Shown piece after piece: positions 1 to 7,490 of a stretch of DNA of 18,375 nt. Below the pieces are notes generated by a model. It ran no database searches and had not been told where the DNA came from. It saw only the letters and a program-made list of their open reading frames with translations. Numbering within the stretch: the stretch's first letter is position 1; every line of letters starts with the position of its first letter. The translations under genes were made by a program, and so were the position numbers. Source of the DNA: Desulfuromonas sp. SDB (lineage in GTDB: Bacteria; SDB-A). Location of the stretch: assembly GCA_001412365.1 (NCBI GenBank), contig LKUE01000211.1, positions 1-18,375 of the forward strand. The letters are read 5' to 3'.

Positions 1-167
1 TTAGGGCGCCAGGAAAAGTTTTTTACCTGGATCCAGTTGGATATTATGTTGTTGAGAAGATAGTAAAAAACCAGAAAAACTAAAATTACTACTGCAATTC
101 TCTTTATAAAATTTATTATACTTCGATTATGGTTATCTGGTTTGCTTTCATTTTGTTGTTTATTCAT
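1..167 (-). CDS. N-terminus of membrane protein, possibly UPF0104/flippase-like (partial)
   Basis: An open frame on the minus strand starts with ATG at 167-165 and stays open to the window edge (55 codons). The first 22 or so residues are polar and charged (Asn, Gln, Lys, Arg). They are followed by a hydrophobic segment IAVVILVFLVFYYLL that would be a first transmembrane helix, then a Trp-containing stretch (NWIQVKNFSW). A short polar N-tail, one helix and an amphipathic Trp-rich loop resemble the start of lysylphosphatidylglycerol-synthase-type (UPF0104, COG0392) membrane proteins, which often sit beside glycosyltransferases, but only the N-terminus is visible and this is a guess. It lies 63 bases downstream of the minus-strand glycosyltransferase and is probably co-transcribed with it. 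The ribosome binding site is weak (an AGG well upstream). Confidence 0.6.
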   Translation of the reverse strand, partial: MNKQQNESKPDNHNRSIINFIKRIAVVILVFLVFYYLLNNIISNWIQVKNFSWRP

Positions 168-230
168 TTAAGTATCTGTTACCTGATAAAATTTAGGCAA
201 CATTATACTTGTTTATAAGGTTTAGGGAAA

Positions 231-1400
231 TTAAAAATCAGGGTTGTGTAAAATCCGGGAATAAATTTCCAGCCATTGTTTTACTTGATTTGTATAACTG
301 TATTTCTTTTTTGCCTCATTAAAACTGTTTGTAGTAATGTTAATATATTTACTATTACTGGATATTACAGATTTTATTAACTCTGCCAGCCGGGATGGAT
401 CACGGGGATTGAAAAATATTCCAGTGGAATGATCTTTGATTAAGTCCAATAGACCTCCGGAGTTTGAACCGATTACTAGTTTACCGGATAATCTAGCCTC
501 CAATACGGACAGCCCGAATCCTTCATTCAGGGAGGGGAGAACAAAAATATCGAAACCTTTTAATAATTCTGGAATAAGGTTATGGCTAATCATTCCGGTG
601 AATTTAACTAAATCTGAAATGCCCAATTTATTAGTTTGTTCAATTAAATTATTTTTGTATTCACCATCACCGGCAATAGTATAGTTAACCTGAACTCCGG
701 AATCATGAAGCAATTTTACTGCCTGTAATACCACTGATAAATTTTTTTGCTTTGATAATCTGGAGACTGTAATTAATTGCAGGGGTTGAGATATCTGGGA
801 AGAGGGAGAGCTGATAAAATTATCCAGATTACCAATTATGGGAAGAACCTCAATATTTAATTTATCAGTATGAGCTTCCAGAATTTTTTTTAAATAAGTT
901 GATACGGGAATCACCGTATTATATCTGATTAAAATTTTTTTCATCAGCAAATTGAAGGGATATTTCTCCATGATTCTCAGATCAGTTCCGTGAATGCTGA
1001 TTATCTTACAGGGGTGTTGGATAAAATAGCCAATTATCCCGCTGGGTACAATCCAATGGAAATGTAGAATATCGAACTGATCTGCAATTTCTTTTATTTT
1101 TAGGTAAGTTTTCTCAAATAGACCAATAAATTGATTCCAGTAAACAGGATTCATTAAAAAATGGTGCATTTTACCGGTATAAGCTATATTTTCATGCCGG
1201 GCATATTTCACTCGGTGAATATCTATTCCGCAGTAATTTTGACAGGTAGGGAGACCTTGTTGATGAGGAGTTATTACTGAAATTTTATTTTTTCCAGCAG
1301 ATAAATGACCGGCTAATCCTTTGGTCAGATCTTCAATAAAAAAACCGGCGTGATCTCCGGGAAAACGGGGATAATTATGAGTAATATGGCATATATTCAT
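231..1400 (-). CDS. Glycosyltransferase family 4-type (GT-B fold)
   Basis: A 389-residue protein with the two-domain layout of GT-B glycosyltransferases. The N-terminal domain opens with MNICHITHNYPRFPGD, the usual start of a beta strand followed by a glycine-containing loop. The C-terminal nucleotide-sugar domain begins near residue 208 (LITVSRLSKQKNL). It carries the retaining-enzyme EX7E signature in EGFGLSVLE, followed by GSNSGGLLDLI, typical of family GT4. It would transfer a sugar from a nucleotide-activated donor to a polysaccharide or lipid-linked acceptor at the cytoplasmic face of the membrane; donor and acceptor cannot be told from sequence. No good Shine-Dalgarno sequence precedes the ATG, where the DNA is almost entirely A/T. 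It is divergent from prfB and followed by a membrane protein gene, so a surface-polysaccharide or glycolipid role is plausible. Confidence 0.88.
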   Translation of the reverse strand: MNICHITHNYPRFPGDHAGFFIEDLTKGLAGHLSAGKNKISVITPHQQGLPTCQNYCGIDIHRVKYARHENIAYTGKMHHFLMNPVYWNQFIGLFEKTYLKIKEIADQFDILHFHWIVPSGIIGYFIQHPCKIISIHGTDLRIMEKYPFNLLMKKILIRYNTVIPVSTYLKKILEAHTDKLNIEVLPIIGNLDNFISSPSSQISQPLQLITVSRLSKQKNLSVVLQAVKLLHDSGVQVNYTIAGDGEYKNNLIEQTNKLGISDLVKFTGMISHNLIPELLKGFDIFVLPSLNEGFGLSVLEARLSGKLVIGSNSGGLLDLIKDHSTGIFFNPRDPSRLAELIKSVISSNSKYINITTNSFNEAKKKYSYTNQVKQWLEIYSRILHNPDF

Positions 1401-1574
1401 TTTATATTACGATATTTAAAAATTATTTATTGCATTATATATTGTTTTTAGTTAGTTTTATATAATTTTATTGGCAGAAATGCAGTTACTAATAAATATT
1501 TATATGTACATTGATTAATAATCTTACCTTAATCTAAAGTTACATCAACTTCCAATTTATCAAGGGGAGGAAAT
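1401..1574. promoter_or_regulatory. Divergent intergenic region with candidate -10 boxes
   Basis: This AT-rich 174-base spacer separates the minus-strand glycosyltransferase from the plus-strand prfB operon, so it must hold promoters for both unless the glycosyltransferase is read from elsewhere. A TATAAT is present on the plus strand at 1461-1466, and another on the minus strand lies at 1439-1434. Neither has a convincing -35 box at 16-18 bases. The plus-strand end carries a strong Shine-Dalgarno (AAGGGGAGG at 1562-1570) that fixes the prfB start. In such A/T-rich DNA the -10 matches could be chance. Confidence 0.4.
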
Positions 1575-2673
1575 ATGACTATTAAAGAATATAAAGATAA
1601 AATTAATGCCCTGGAAAAGAGGACCGAAGAATTAAGGAGGTTGCTTTGACCTTCCATCCAGAAAGAGTAAAGTAGATCAGTTAAATTCTCTATTGTCAAA
1701 ATCAAATGCCTGGGATGATCCTAAAAAAGCTGCTCAATTAACTCAGGAATTATCCGATCAGGAGAAAATTTTAAAACAGTGGGACTCCATCAGCAGTTCG
1801 GTTCAAGCTATGTCTGAATTAACTAGTACTATAACTGAGGAAGAAATCGGAGTTATTTCCGATGATCTTGAGGAAATTGACCGGCAAATTGAAAAAATTG
1901 AATTGGAAATAGCGTTAAATTCAGAACAGGATCAATTGGGGGTAATTTTGACTATTCATCCGGGGGCAGGAGGGACTGAATCCTGCGATTGGGCAGGAAT
2001 CTTGTACCGCATGTACAGCCGATGGCTGGAAAAAAATCAGTGGAATCATAAGATAATTGACTATCAACCAGGCGATGAAGCGGGAATCAAGGATGTAACC
2101 ATTGAAGTAGATCACCACATGGCTTACGGTTACTTGAAAGGTGAAAGCGGGGTGCACAGATTGGTTAGAATTTCACCTTTTGATGCCAATCATCGCCGCC
2201 ATACTTCATTTGCATCTGTTTTTATTTATCCCCTGGTTGACGATCAGATTGACATTGAAATCCAGGAAAAAGATTTAAAAATTGATTTTTACCGCAGCTC
2301 CGGTCCGGGAGGGCAAAATGTTAATAAAGTCAGCACTGCGGTAAGAATAACCCATCTGCCTTCGAAAATTGTAGTGCAATCTCAAAGCGAAAGAAGCCAG
2401 GTTCAGAATAGAAATAATGCGATGAAGGTGCTGAAGGCGAGATTATATCAGAAAAGATTAGATGAAGAGGCAACAAAAAAAGATGCCCTGGAGAAAAGTA
2501 AAACTGAGATTGCTTGGGGGCATCAAATTAGAAGTTATGTGTTTGCACCTTATACCCAGGTTAAAGATCATCGAACCGGCATGGAAACAGGAAATGTTAG
2601 TAAAATTATTGATGGAGATATTGATGAATTTATCAGAGCCTATATTCTTTGGAGTGGAGGTAAAAAGCAGTGA
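1575..2673 (+). CDS. prfB: Peptide chain release factor 2, made by programmed +1 frameshift
   Basis: RF2 recognises UGA and UAA stop codons and triggers peptide release on the ribosome. Translation starts at ATG 1575 behind a strong AAGGGGAGG. The zero frame reads 24 codons and hits an in-frame TGA at 1647-1649. A +1 shift there continues in the second frame from GAC at 1648 to the TGA at 2671-2673, giving a product of about 365 residues, close to E. coli RF2. In the joined protein the stop-codon recognition tripeptide SPF lies at residues 200-202. The catalytic GGQ loop (SGPGGQNVNKV) has its GGQ at 245-247. An N-terminal helical domain precedes them. The downstream frame alone could begin at TTG 1693, but that would lose the first domain, so the frameshifted reading is preferred. 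The gene overlaps lysS by 4 bases, the classic prfB-lysS pair. Confidence 0.96.
1635..1650 (+). promoter_or_regulatory. RF2 autoregulatory +1 frameshift site
   Basis: The sequence AGGAGG-TTG-CTT-TGA-C holds every element of the bacterial prfB frameshift signal. It has an internal Shine-Dalgarno (AGGAGG, 1635-1640), a 3-base spacer, the slippery CTT codon (1644-1646), the in-frame TGA (1647-1649) and a C after the stop. The element order and spacing match the E. coli site. When RF2 is scarce, the ribosome pauses at the poorly terminated UGA-C and slips to +1, making more RF2; when RF2 is plentiful, translation stops at codon 25. This is a known feedback device, recognised here from sequence alone. 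Confidence 0.96.
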
Positions 2674-4184
2674 GCAGTGAAAAACAAATAAGGATGGAAA
2701 GAAGAGAATTACTGTTGCAAAGGGGTGTAGAACTCTACCCCTATTATTTTAAGACAAATTCCAGCATCCGAGAAATTAAACAGAATTTCAATGAACTTGA
2801 GCAAAGTGATGAAGAAGTTTCCCTAGCAGGAAGAGTAATTTCCCTCCGGGGTCATGGAAAAACCATGTTCCTGGATTTGATGAATGATCATGAAAAAATA
2901 CAGCTATATTTCAAATCTGAACAAATGGATGAAGATTGTTTTAAGCTGGCTAAAAAAATTGATATAGGTGATTTTATAGGTGTATCCGGCAAGGTGATGA
3001 AAACTAAAACCGGGGAAGTTACTCTCCGGGTGCTGAAATGGATGTTTTTGTCGAAATCTCTGATGAGTTTGCCTGAAAAATTTCATGGATTAAAAGATCC
3101 TGAAATTAGGTACCGCCAGCGTTATCTGGATTTCATAGCAAACCCTAGCTCCACCCAAAAGATGATTATCCGCTCTAAGATAATCAAGGAAATCCGAAAT
3201 TTCCTGGATGAACGTGGTTTTATTGAAATTGAAACTCCCATATTGCAGCCTATTTACGGAGGAGCATTTGCAGAGCCTTTCTCTACTCATTACAATTCCC
3301 TGGACCGGGAATTTTTCCTTCGGGTTTCCAATGAGCTTTATCTTAAACGCCTTTTGATTGGGGGATTTAACCAGATATATGAATTTGCTAAAGATTTCAG
3401 AAACGAAGGTATGGACAAGGACCATAATCCTGAATTTACCCAAGTGGAGGTATATCAGGCATATGTTGACTATTACGCAATGATGGAATTAACCGAACAG
3501 ATGTTTAGGCAGCTTGCCCTTAAAATACACCAATCCCTCCAAATTAACTATGCAGGTCATATTCTGGATTTTTCCCAGTCCTGGAACCGAATATCCTTTA
3601 TTGATGAGATAAACCGAGTGGTGGGTGAATCAGTAAAAGGTAAAACCAGCAATCAACTAGAAAAGATAGCAGAAAAATTTAATATTGATTGTCCTGATGA
3701 TATTTCCGGGGGAAAAATCCTGGATCTGTTGTTTTCCAATTTAATTCAACCTGATCTGATCCAGCCAACTTTTGTCATGGATCATCCATTGGAAATTTCA
3801 CCTCTAGCTAAAGTGCACCGCCACAATCCTGATTTAGTGGAAAGATTTGAACCGATAATTGGGGGGATGGAAGTGGGCAACGCTTTTTCTGAATTAAATG
3901 ATCCGGTGGAACAGCGGAGGAGATTGGAATATCAGAATAAACTTAGATTGGAGGGAGGCAAGGAAAACCAGCCGCTGGATGAAGACTTTTTGCAGGCGAT
4001 GAGTTACGGGATGCCTCCGGCGGGAGGTTTAGGATTGGGGGTAGATCGGATAGTTATGATTTTTACCGATTCAGATAATATCAAAGAAGTCTTGGCTTTT
4101 CCTCATTTGAAAACTCTACCTAAACAGGATGAAGAACTAATGAGTGATTCTAATCCTGATAATAATTCTCCGGTAAGCGGATAG
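2670..4184 (+). CDS. lysS: Lysyl-tRNA synthetase, class II
   Basis: Charges tRNA-Lys with lysine in the cytoplasm. The 504-residue protein has an N-terminal OB-fold anticodon-binding domain (roughly residues 50-145). The class II catalytic core follows: motif 1 in the helix-strand RGFIEIETPILQP, motif 2 as FRNEGMDKDHNPEFT, and motif 3 as GLGLGVDRIVM near the C-terminus. Length and motif order fit bacterial LysS. An acidic tail of some 20 residues (DSNPDNNSPVSG at the end) extends beyond motif 3. Translation begins at GTG 2670, which overlaps the prfB stop by 4 bases (GTGA) and suggests translational coupling. The lolC/E gene starts 8 bases after its stop. Confidence 0.97.
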   Translation: MSSEKQIRMERRELLLQRGVELYPYYFKTNSSIREIKQNFNELEQSDEEVSLAGRVISLRGHGKTMFLDLMNDHEKIQLYFKSEQMDEDCFKLAKKIDIGDFIGVSGKVMKTKTGEVTLRVLKWMFLSKSLMSLPEKFHGLKDPEIRYRQRYLDFIANPSSTQKMIIRSKIIKEIRNFLDERGFIEIETPILQPIYGGAFAEPFSTHYNSLDREFFLRVSNELYLKRLLIGGFNQIYEFAKDFRNEGMDKDHNPEFTQVEVYQAYVDYYAMMELTEQMFRQLALKIHQSLQINYAGHILDFSQSWNRISFIDEINRVVGESVKGKTSNQLEKIAEKFNIDCPDDISGGKILDLLFSNLIQPDLIQPTFVMDHPLEISPLAKVHRHNPDLVERFEPIIGGMEVGNAFSELNDPVEQRRRLEYQNKLRLEGGKENQPLDEDFLQAMSYGMPPAGGLGLGVDRIVMIFTDSDNIKEVLAFPHLKTLPKQDEELMSDSNPDNNSPVSG

Positions 4185-4192
4185 AGGGAATT

Positions 4193-5431
4193 ATGAATTA
4201 CCGAGTGCTTTTAGCCCGTAGATATCTTAAGCCGCCTAAGGGTAATATTTTTCAATTATTTATAACTTTTCTTTCTATAGGTGGAATTATGGTAGGAGTG
4301 GCTACCTTGATTACGGTTACTTCAATTATGAATGGACTGCACAATGATATAAAAAATAAAATTATTGGAGTAAATGCTCATATTATTATAACCCAAGGTG
4401 TTTCCATGCCCGATTCCGCTAGGCAGGAAATCGTCAGCATTATCAATGAAGACAAGTACTTATCGGATAATGTGATTGGAATGACTCCTTTTGTATTCTC
4501 CAAGGTTATGATAAAGAGAAGGAATTTAGTGGATGGGGTTATGCTCAGAGGTTGTGAAATAGAATCTTCCCACCAGGTAATTAATATAGATTCAAGTATT
4601 GTAGAGGGAAGTTTTTTAGGTGCCCCCCAGCATCAGGGGGTGATGCCGGTGGTTATGGGGGTGATGCTGGCTGAAGCAATGGAACTGGAAGTGGGGGACG
4701 TTTTTGAAATTTATTCCATTCTCACCGGAACTATGACTCCCATAGGACCGGTGCCCAAAGTATATAAAGCGGAAGTGGTGGGTCTGGTGGATATCGGACT
4801 TTATGAGTACAACAGTTCCTGGATATTCACCACTTTACCAGATGCACAGAAAATTATGAAATTGAATGCTGAGGTCACCGGTTTTCAATTGGCGGTTAAA
4901 AATGTTCTGGACTCCAGAAAAATATCCAATCGGCTTCAGCAAAAGCTCGGTTACCAGTATGTAGTGCAGGATTGGTTGGGGTTGAATAAAAATTTGTTTT
5001 CTGCCCTCAAACTGGAAAAAATTGTAATGATGCTGGTGGTTTTTCTTATAGTGGTGGTGGCGGCATTTAACATTATTTCTACCCTGATCATGATTGTGAT
5101 GCAAAAAACCAGGGAAATTGGAATTCTGCGTTCAATTGGGGTAAGAAAAATTGATGTGGTGAAAATTTTTATATATCAGGGAACTATTCTGGGAATAATT
5201 GGTACTATCCTGGGAGTTGGTTCCGGATTGTTACTATGTTGGATATTGGGAAAATATAAATTTCCAATTGATACAGATGTCTACATCATATCCAGTTTAC
5301 CTATTATGATTGACTACCTGGATGTGCTCATAATTTCTATAGCTTCAGTTTTGGTTTCCTTTATGGCAACTTTGTATCCCGCATTTAAAGCTTCAAAACT
5401 GGTGCCGGTGGAGGCAATTAGATATGAATGA
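4193..5431 (+). CDS. LolC/LolE-type lipoprotein-releasing permease
   Basis: Inner-membrane subunit of the ABC machine that extracts mature lipoproteins from the inner membrane for transfer to the outer membrane. The 412-residue protein has the MacB-periplasmic/FtsX layout. There is one helix near residues 17-45 (LFITFLSIGGIMVGVATLITV), a large periplasmic domain to about residue 275, and three more helices (about 280-305, 327-353, 372-396). The cytoplasmic coupling segment MQKTREIGILRSIG and the end ASKLVPVEAIRYE are typical of the LolC/LolE family. Only one permease gene is present beside lolD, so the transporter may be a homodimer, or a second permease is encoded elsewhere; hence no choice between LolC and LolE. 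Its stop overlaps the lolD start by 8 bases. Confidence 0.92.
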   Translation: MNYRVLLARRYLKPPKGNIFQLFITFLSIGGIMVGVATLITVTSIMNGLHNDIKNKIIGVNAHIIITQGVSMPDSARQEIVSIINEDKYLSDNVIGMTPFVFSKVMIKRRNLVDGVMLRGCEIESSHQVINIDSSIVEGSFLGAPQHQGVMPVVMGVMLAEAMELEVGDVFEIYSILTGTMTPIGPVPKVYKAEVVGLVDIGLYEYNSSWIFTTLPDAQKIMKLNAEVTGFQLAVKNVLDSRKISNRLQQKLGYQYVVQDWLGLNKNLFSALKLEKIVMMLVVFLIVVVAAFNIISTLIMIVMQKTREIGILRSIGVRKIDVVKIFIYQGTILGIIGTILGVGSGLLLCWILGKYKFPIDTDVYIISSLPIMIDYLDVLIISIASVLVSFMATLYPAFKASKLVPVEAIRYE

Positions 5432-6101
5432 TTACCTTATTAGAGTGGAAAATATAACCAAGTCCTATAAATCGGGAAATGCTTCATTGGAAGTTCTTGG
5501 AGGTGTTGATTTTAAATTATCCCCCGGCGAATTAGTAGCAATTCAAGGACCTTCAGGAAGCGGTAAAAGTACTCTCCTCCATATTTTAGGTACTTTAGAT
5601 CAACCTTCAAAGGGAGAAGTCAAGGTTTTTGAAGAATCCACCTCTTCTCAGTCGGACAATGAACTTTCCAGCTTAAGATGTAAAAAGATAGGATTTATCT
5701 TTCAATTCCATCATCTTATTCCTGAATTAACCGCTTTAGAAAATGTAATGCTTCCCCTGCTCATTGCCAGCCATCCCTCCGCCCAAGCCCGTCAAAGGTC
5801 TGAACAAATATTAAGTAAAATCGGATTAGCCCGGAGAATGGAGCATACTCCCAATAAACTTTCCGGAGGAGAGAGACAGAGGGTGGCTATTGCCAGGGCA
5901 ATGGCTAATAAACCTCCAATTGTGCTTGCCGATGAGCCTACTGGTAATCTTGATCATAAAACTGGTGGATTAGCCATGCAGGAGTTGATAGAAATGGTAA
6001 AAGAAAACCAAAGCGGACTGGTGGTGGTAACTCATAATCCGGAGATAGCTGGATTTTGCCAGAGGATTTTGTATTTAGATGACGGAATTTTGCATGAATA
6101 A
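5424..6101 (+). CDS. lolD: LolD-type ABC transporter ATPase
   Basis: Cytoplasmic ATPase that powers lipoprotein release together with the upstream permease. The 225-residue protein is a complete ABC nucleotide-binding domain. Walker A is GPSGSGKST at residues 42-50 and the Q-loop Gln is at about 94. The signature LSGGERQRVAIARA starts at 146. Walker B VLADEPTGNLD has the catalytic Glu at 171, and the switch His is in VVTHNPE. The segment after the Q-loop (FHHLIPELTALENVMLP) and the DEPTGNLD sequence are characteristic of the LolD/MacB branch. The ATG overlaps the permease stop by 8 bases, and its own stop overlaps the next gene by 8 bases, so the three are translationally coupled. Confidence 0.94.
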   Translation: MNDYLIRVENITKSYKSGNASLEVLGGVDFKLSPGELVAIQGPSGSGKSTLLHILGTLDQPSKGEVKVFEESTSSQSDNELSSLRCKKIGFIFQFHHLIPELTALENVMLPLLIASHPSAQARQRSEQILSKIGLARRMEHTPNKLSGGERQRVAIARAMANKPPIVLADEPTGNLDHKTGGLAMQELIEMVKENQSGLVVVTHNPEIAGFCQRILYLDDGILHE

Positions 6102-6348
6102 CCATAAATGTGATTTATGTTCAGAAGCAGATGATTTAATTGAAATTGAACAGCTAGGATTAGAGGGTAAGACTATTACCTGGCTGTGCAGGAAATGTTA
6201 TCTGAAATTGAGATTGACCTTGAAATGCAAGAACTGCGGCATCACCATTAGTGATTTTGAACGGACTGGATTAGTGGGATGTGCACAATGCTATGATGAT
6301 TTATCCTTGTTTTTGGATCCTTTGATAATCAAAGTACAAGACCTTTAG
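6094..6348 (+). CDS. mcsA: McsA-like zinc protein, short form without UVR domain
   Basis: An 84-residue protein with four CXXC pairs at C6/C9, C32/C35, C45/C48 and C63/C66. The pattern and the CAQCY...LDPLIIKVQ segment match the two zinc-binding modules of McsA, the activator of the arginine kinase McsB. Firmicute McsA is about twice as long and ends in a UVR helical hairpin; here the protein stops just after the zinc part. Position directly upstream of mcsB (4 bases) supports the assignment. I chose ATG 6094 over the in-frame ATG 6079. It places the first CXXC near the N-terminus as in McsA, and its 8-base overlap with the lolD stop is like the neighbouring junctions; 6079 would add five residues. 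The UVR function may be met by the UVR segment inside ClpC. Confidence 0.82.
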   Translation: MNNHKCDLCSEADDLIEIEQLGLEGKTITWLCRKCYLKLRLTLKCKNCGITISDFERTGLVGCAQCYDDLSLFLDPLIIKVQDL

Positions 6349-6352
6349 ATAA

Positions 6353-7438
6353 ATGACTGCCCCCAATCAAAAGTTTCTTTCAGTTCCGTTTACCCTTAAA
6401 AATTGGTTGCCTCCCTGGTTCGGCAAACAGTACAGAAAAGTAATTTTTTCAACCCGGATAAGGTATGCCCGTAATATTTCGGAATTTAAATTTCCTCAAT
6501 TTGCCAAACCTAAGACAAGACAATATATTTATAATAGTATACTAAAAGCGGTTGGAGAAGATGGATTGCAGATAATTGGTCTGTTTGATCTGAACCGGAG
6601 ATATTTAGAGTTATTAGAGGAGCGGCATTTGATTAATACACAGCCAATACCTGAATCTTATCTGATGCTGGATGAAAATGAGTTAATCAGTTTATTGATT
6701 AACCAGGAAGATCATCTGCGTATTCAATCCCTGCAACCCGGATTTGAGCCGGAGCAGGCATTAGCGGTGGCGGATTACTGGGACCATAAATTAAATAAAT
6801 CTCTGAAGTTTGCCGGCAATTCAAAATGGGGGTACTTAACTTCCTGCCCAACTAATTTAGGAACCGGATTGAGATTGTCATTTTTAGTTCATATCCCGGG
6901 ATTGTTTTTAACCGGCGAACTGAATAAAGTAAAAGCAGCAGCTGATCAGTGCCGATTGGCAATAAGAGGGTTATTTGGAGAGGGAACTAAAGCTATAGGT
7001 TCATTTTGTCAGATTTCAAATCAGAAGACTTTTGGCCCGGTTGGGGTTATAATTGATCAGGTAAATAAATTTATGATCAAATTAGCTGATTATGAATGGT
7101 TTGCCCGGGAAAGGATAGTAAGATACAATAAACAATTTTTAACCGATAGAATTAACAAACAAATGGAAAAGCTGTTAAATTACAAATTAAGTCATTTTGT
7201 TTCAACTATGCCAAATTTCAAGGGCATTCAGGAATTAGCTAAAAATTTATCTATGATAAAATTGGGATTTGACTTGGGGATACAGGATCAATTGGATGAT
7301 AAAAAGATAACTTACTTGCTGTTTTTTTGCAAGCCCAGGCATTTGGAACTGTTAAATGAGAAATATACTACCCATTCTTTTTCCGATCTGCTGAATTCTT
7401 ATTATCAATATGAGGAGTTCACCCATGCTCAGGGTTAG
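6353..7438 (+). CDS. mcsB: Protein arginine kinase McsB (phosphagen kinase family), divergent C-terminus
   Basis: McsB phosphorylates arginine side chains and so marks proteins for ClpCP degradation. The 361-residue protein keeps the phosphagen-kinase catalytic core. STRIRYARN is near residues 30-40, and the acidic catalytic motif is ED at 119-120 in NQEDHLRIQ. GYLTSCPTNLGTGLR holds the conserved Cys at 165, GEG contains Glu210, and QISNQ follows. The family's KLGFDLG segment is also recognisable (residues about 302-308). The C-terminal part after that is unlike Firmicute McsB: the RDxxRA allosteric phosphoarginine-binding motif expected near the end is missing, replaced by a stretch with HSFSDLLNSYY. 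The catalytic residues suggest an active kinase, with changed regulation as an inference. It is flanked by mcsA-like and clpC genes; no ctsR is present. Confidence 0.9.
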   Translation: MTAPNQKFLSVPFTLKNWLPPWFGKQYRKVIFSTRIRYARNISEFKFPQFAKPKTRQYIYNSILKAVGEDGLQIIGLFDLNRRYLELLEERHLINTQPIPESYLMLDENELISLLINQEDHLRIQSLQPGFEPEQALAVADYWDHKLNKSLKFAGNSKWGYLTSCPTNLGTGLRLSFLVHIPGLFLTGELNKVKAAADQCRLAIRGLFGEGTKAIGSFCQISNQKTFGPVGVIIDQVNKFMIKLADYEWFARERIVRYNKQFLTDRINKQMEKLLNYKLSHFVSTMPNFKGIQELAKNLSMIKLGFDLGIQDQLDDKKITYLLFFCKPRHLELLNEKYTTHSFSDLLNSYYQYEEFTHAQG

Positions 7439-7490
7439 TTTTAACTTTTTGTTGGAGAGGATGTACTTATAAATATGGGGGGATATAAAA

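Noticed and set aside
436-684. Plus-strand open frame of 82 codons inside the glycosyltransferase
   Set aside because: It lies opposite the conserved EX7E domain of the minus-strand gene and shows no protein-like features.
1575-1649. prfB as a broken gene or sequencing frameshift
   Set aside because: The break falls exactly on the canonical AGGAGG-NNN-CTT-TGA-C signal, so it is programmed recoding.
1921-2157. Antisense open frames inside prfB and other genes (also for example 3090-3443, 4835-5104, 11341-11640, 14113-14418)
   Set aside because: They lie opposite well-supported genes, have no recognisable domains or ribosome binding sites, and look like frame shadows.
7439-7490. Separate promoter for clpC (TTGTTG and TATAAA)
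   Set aside because: The two boxes are only 13 bases apart and match poorly; an operon read-through is simpler.
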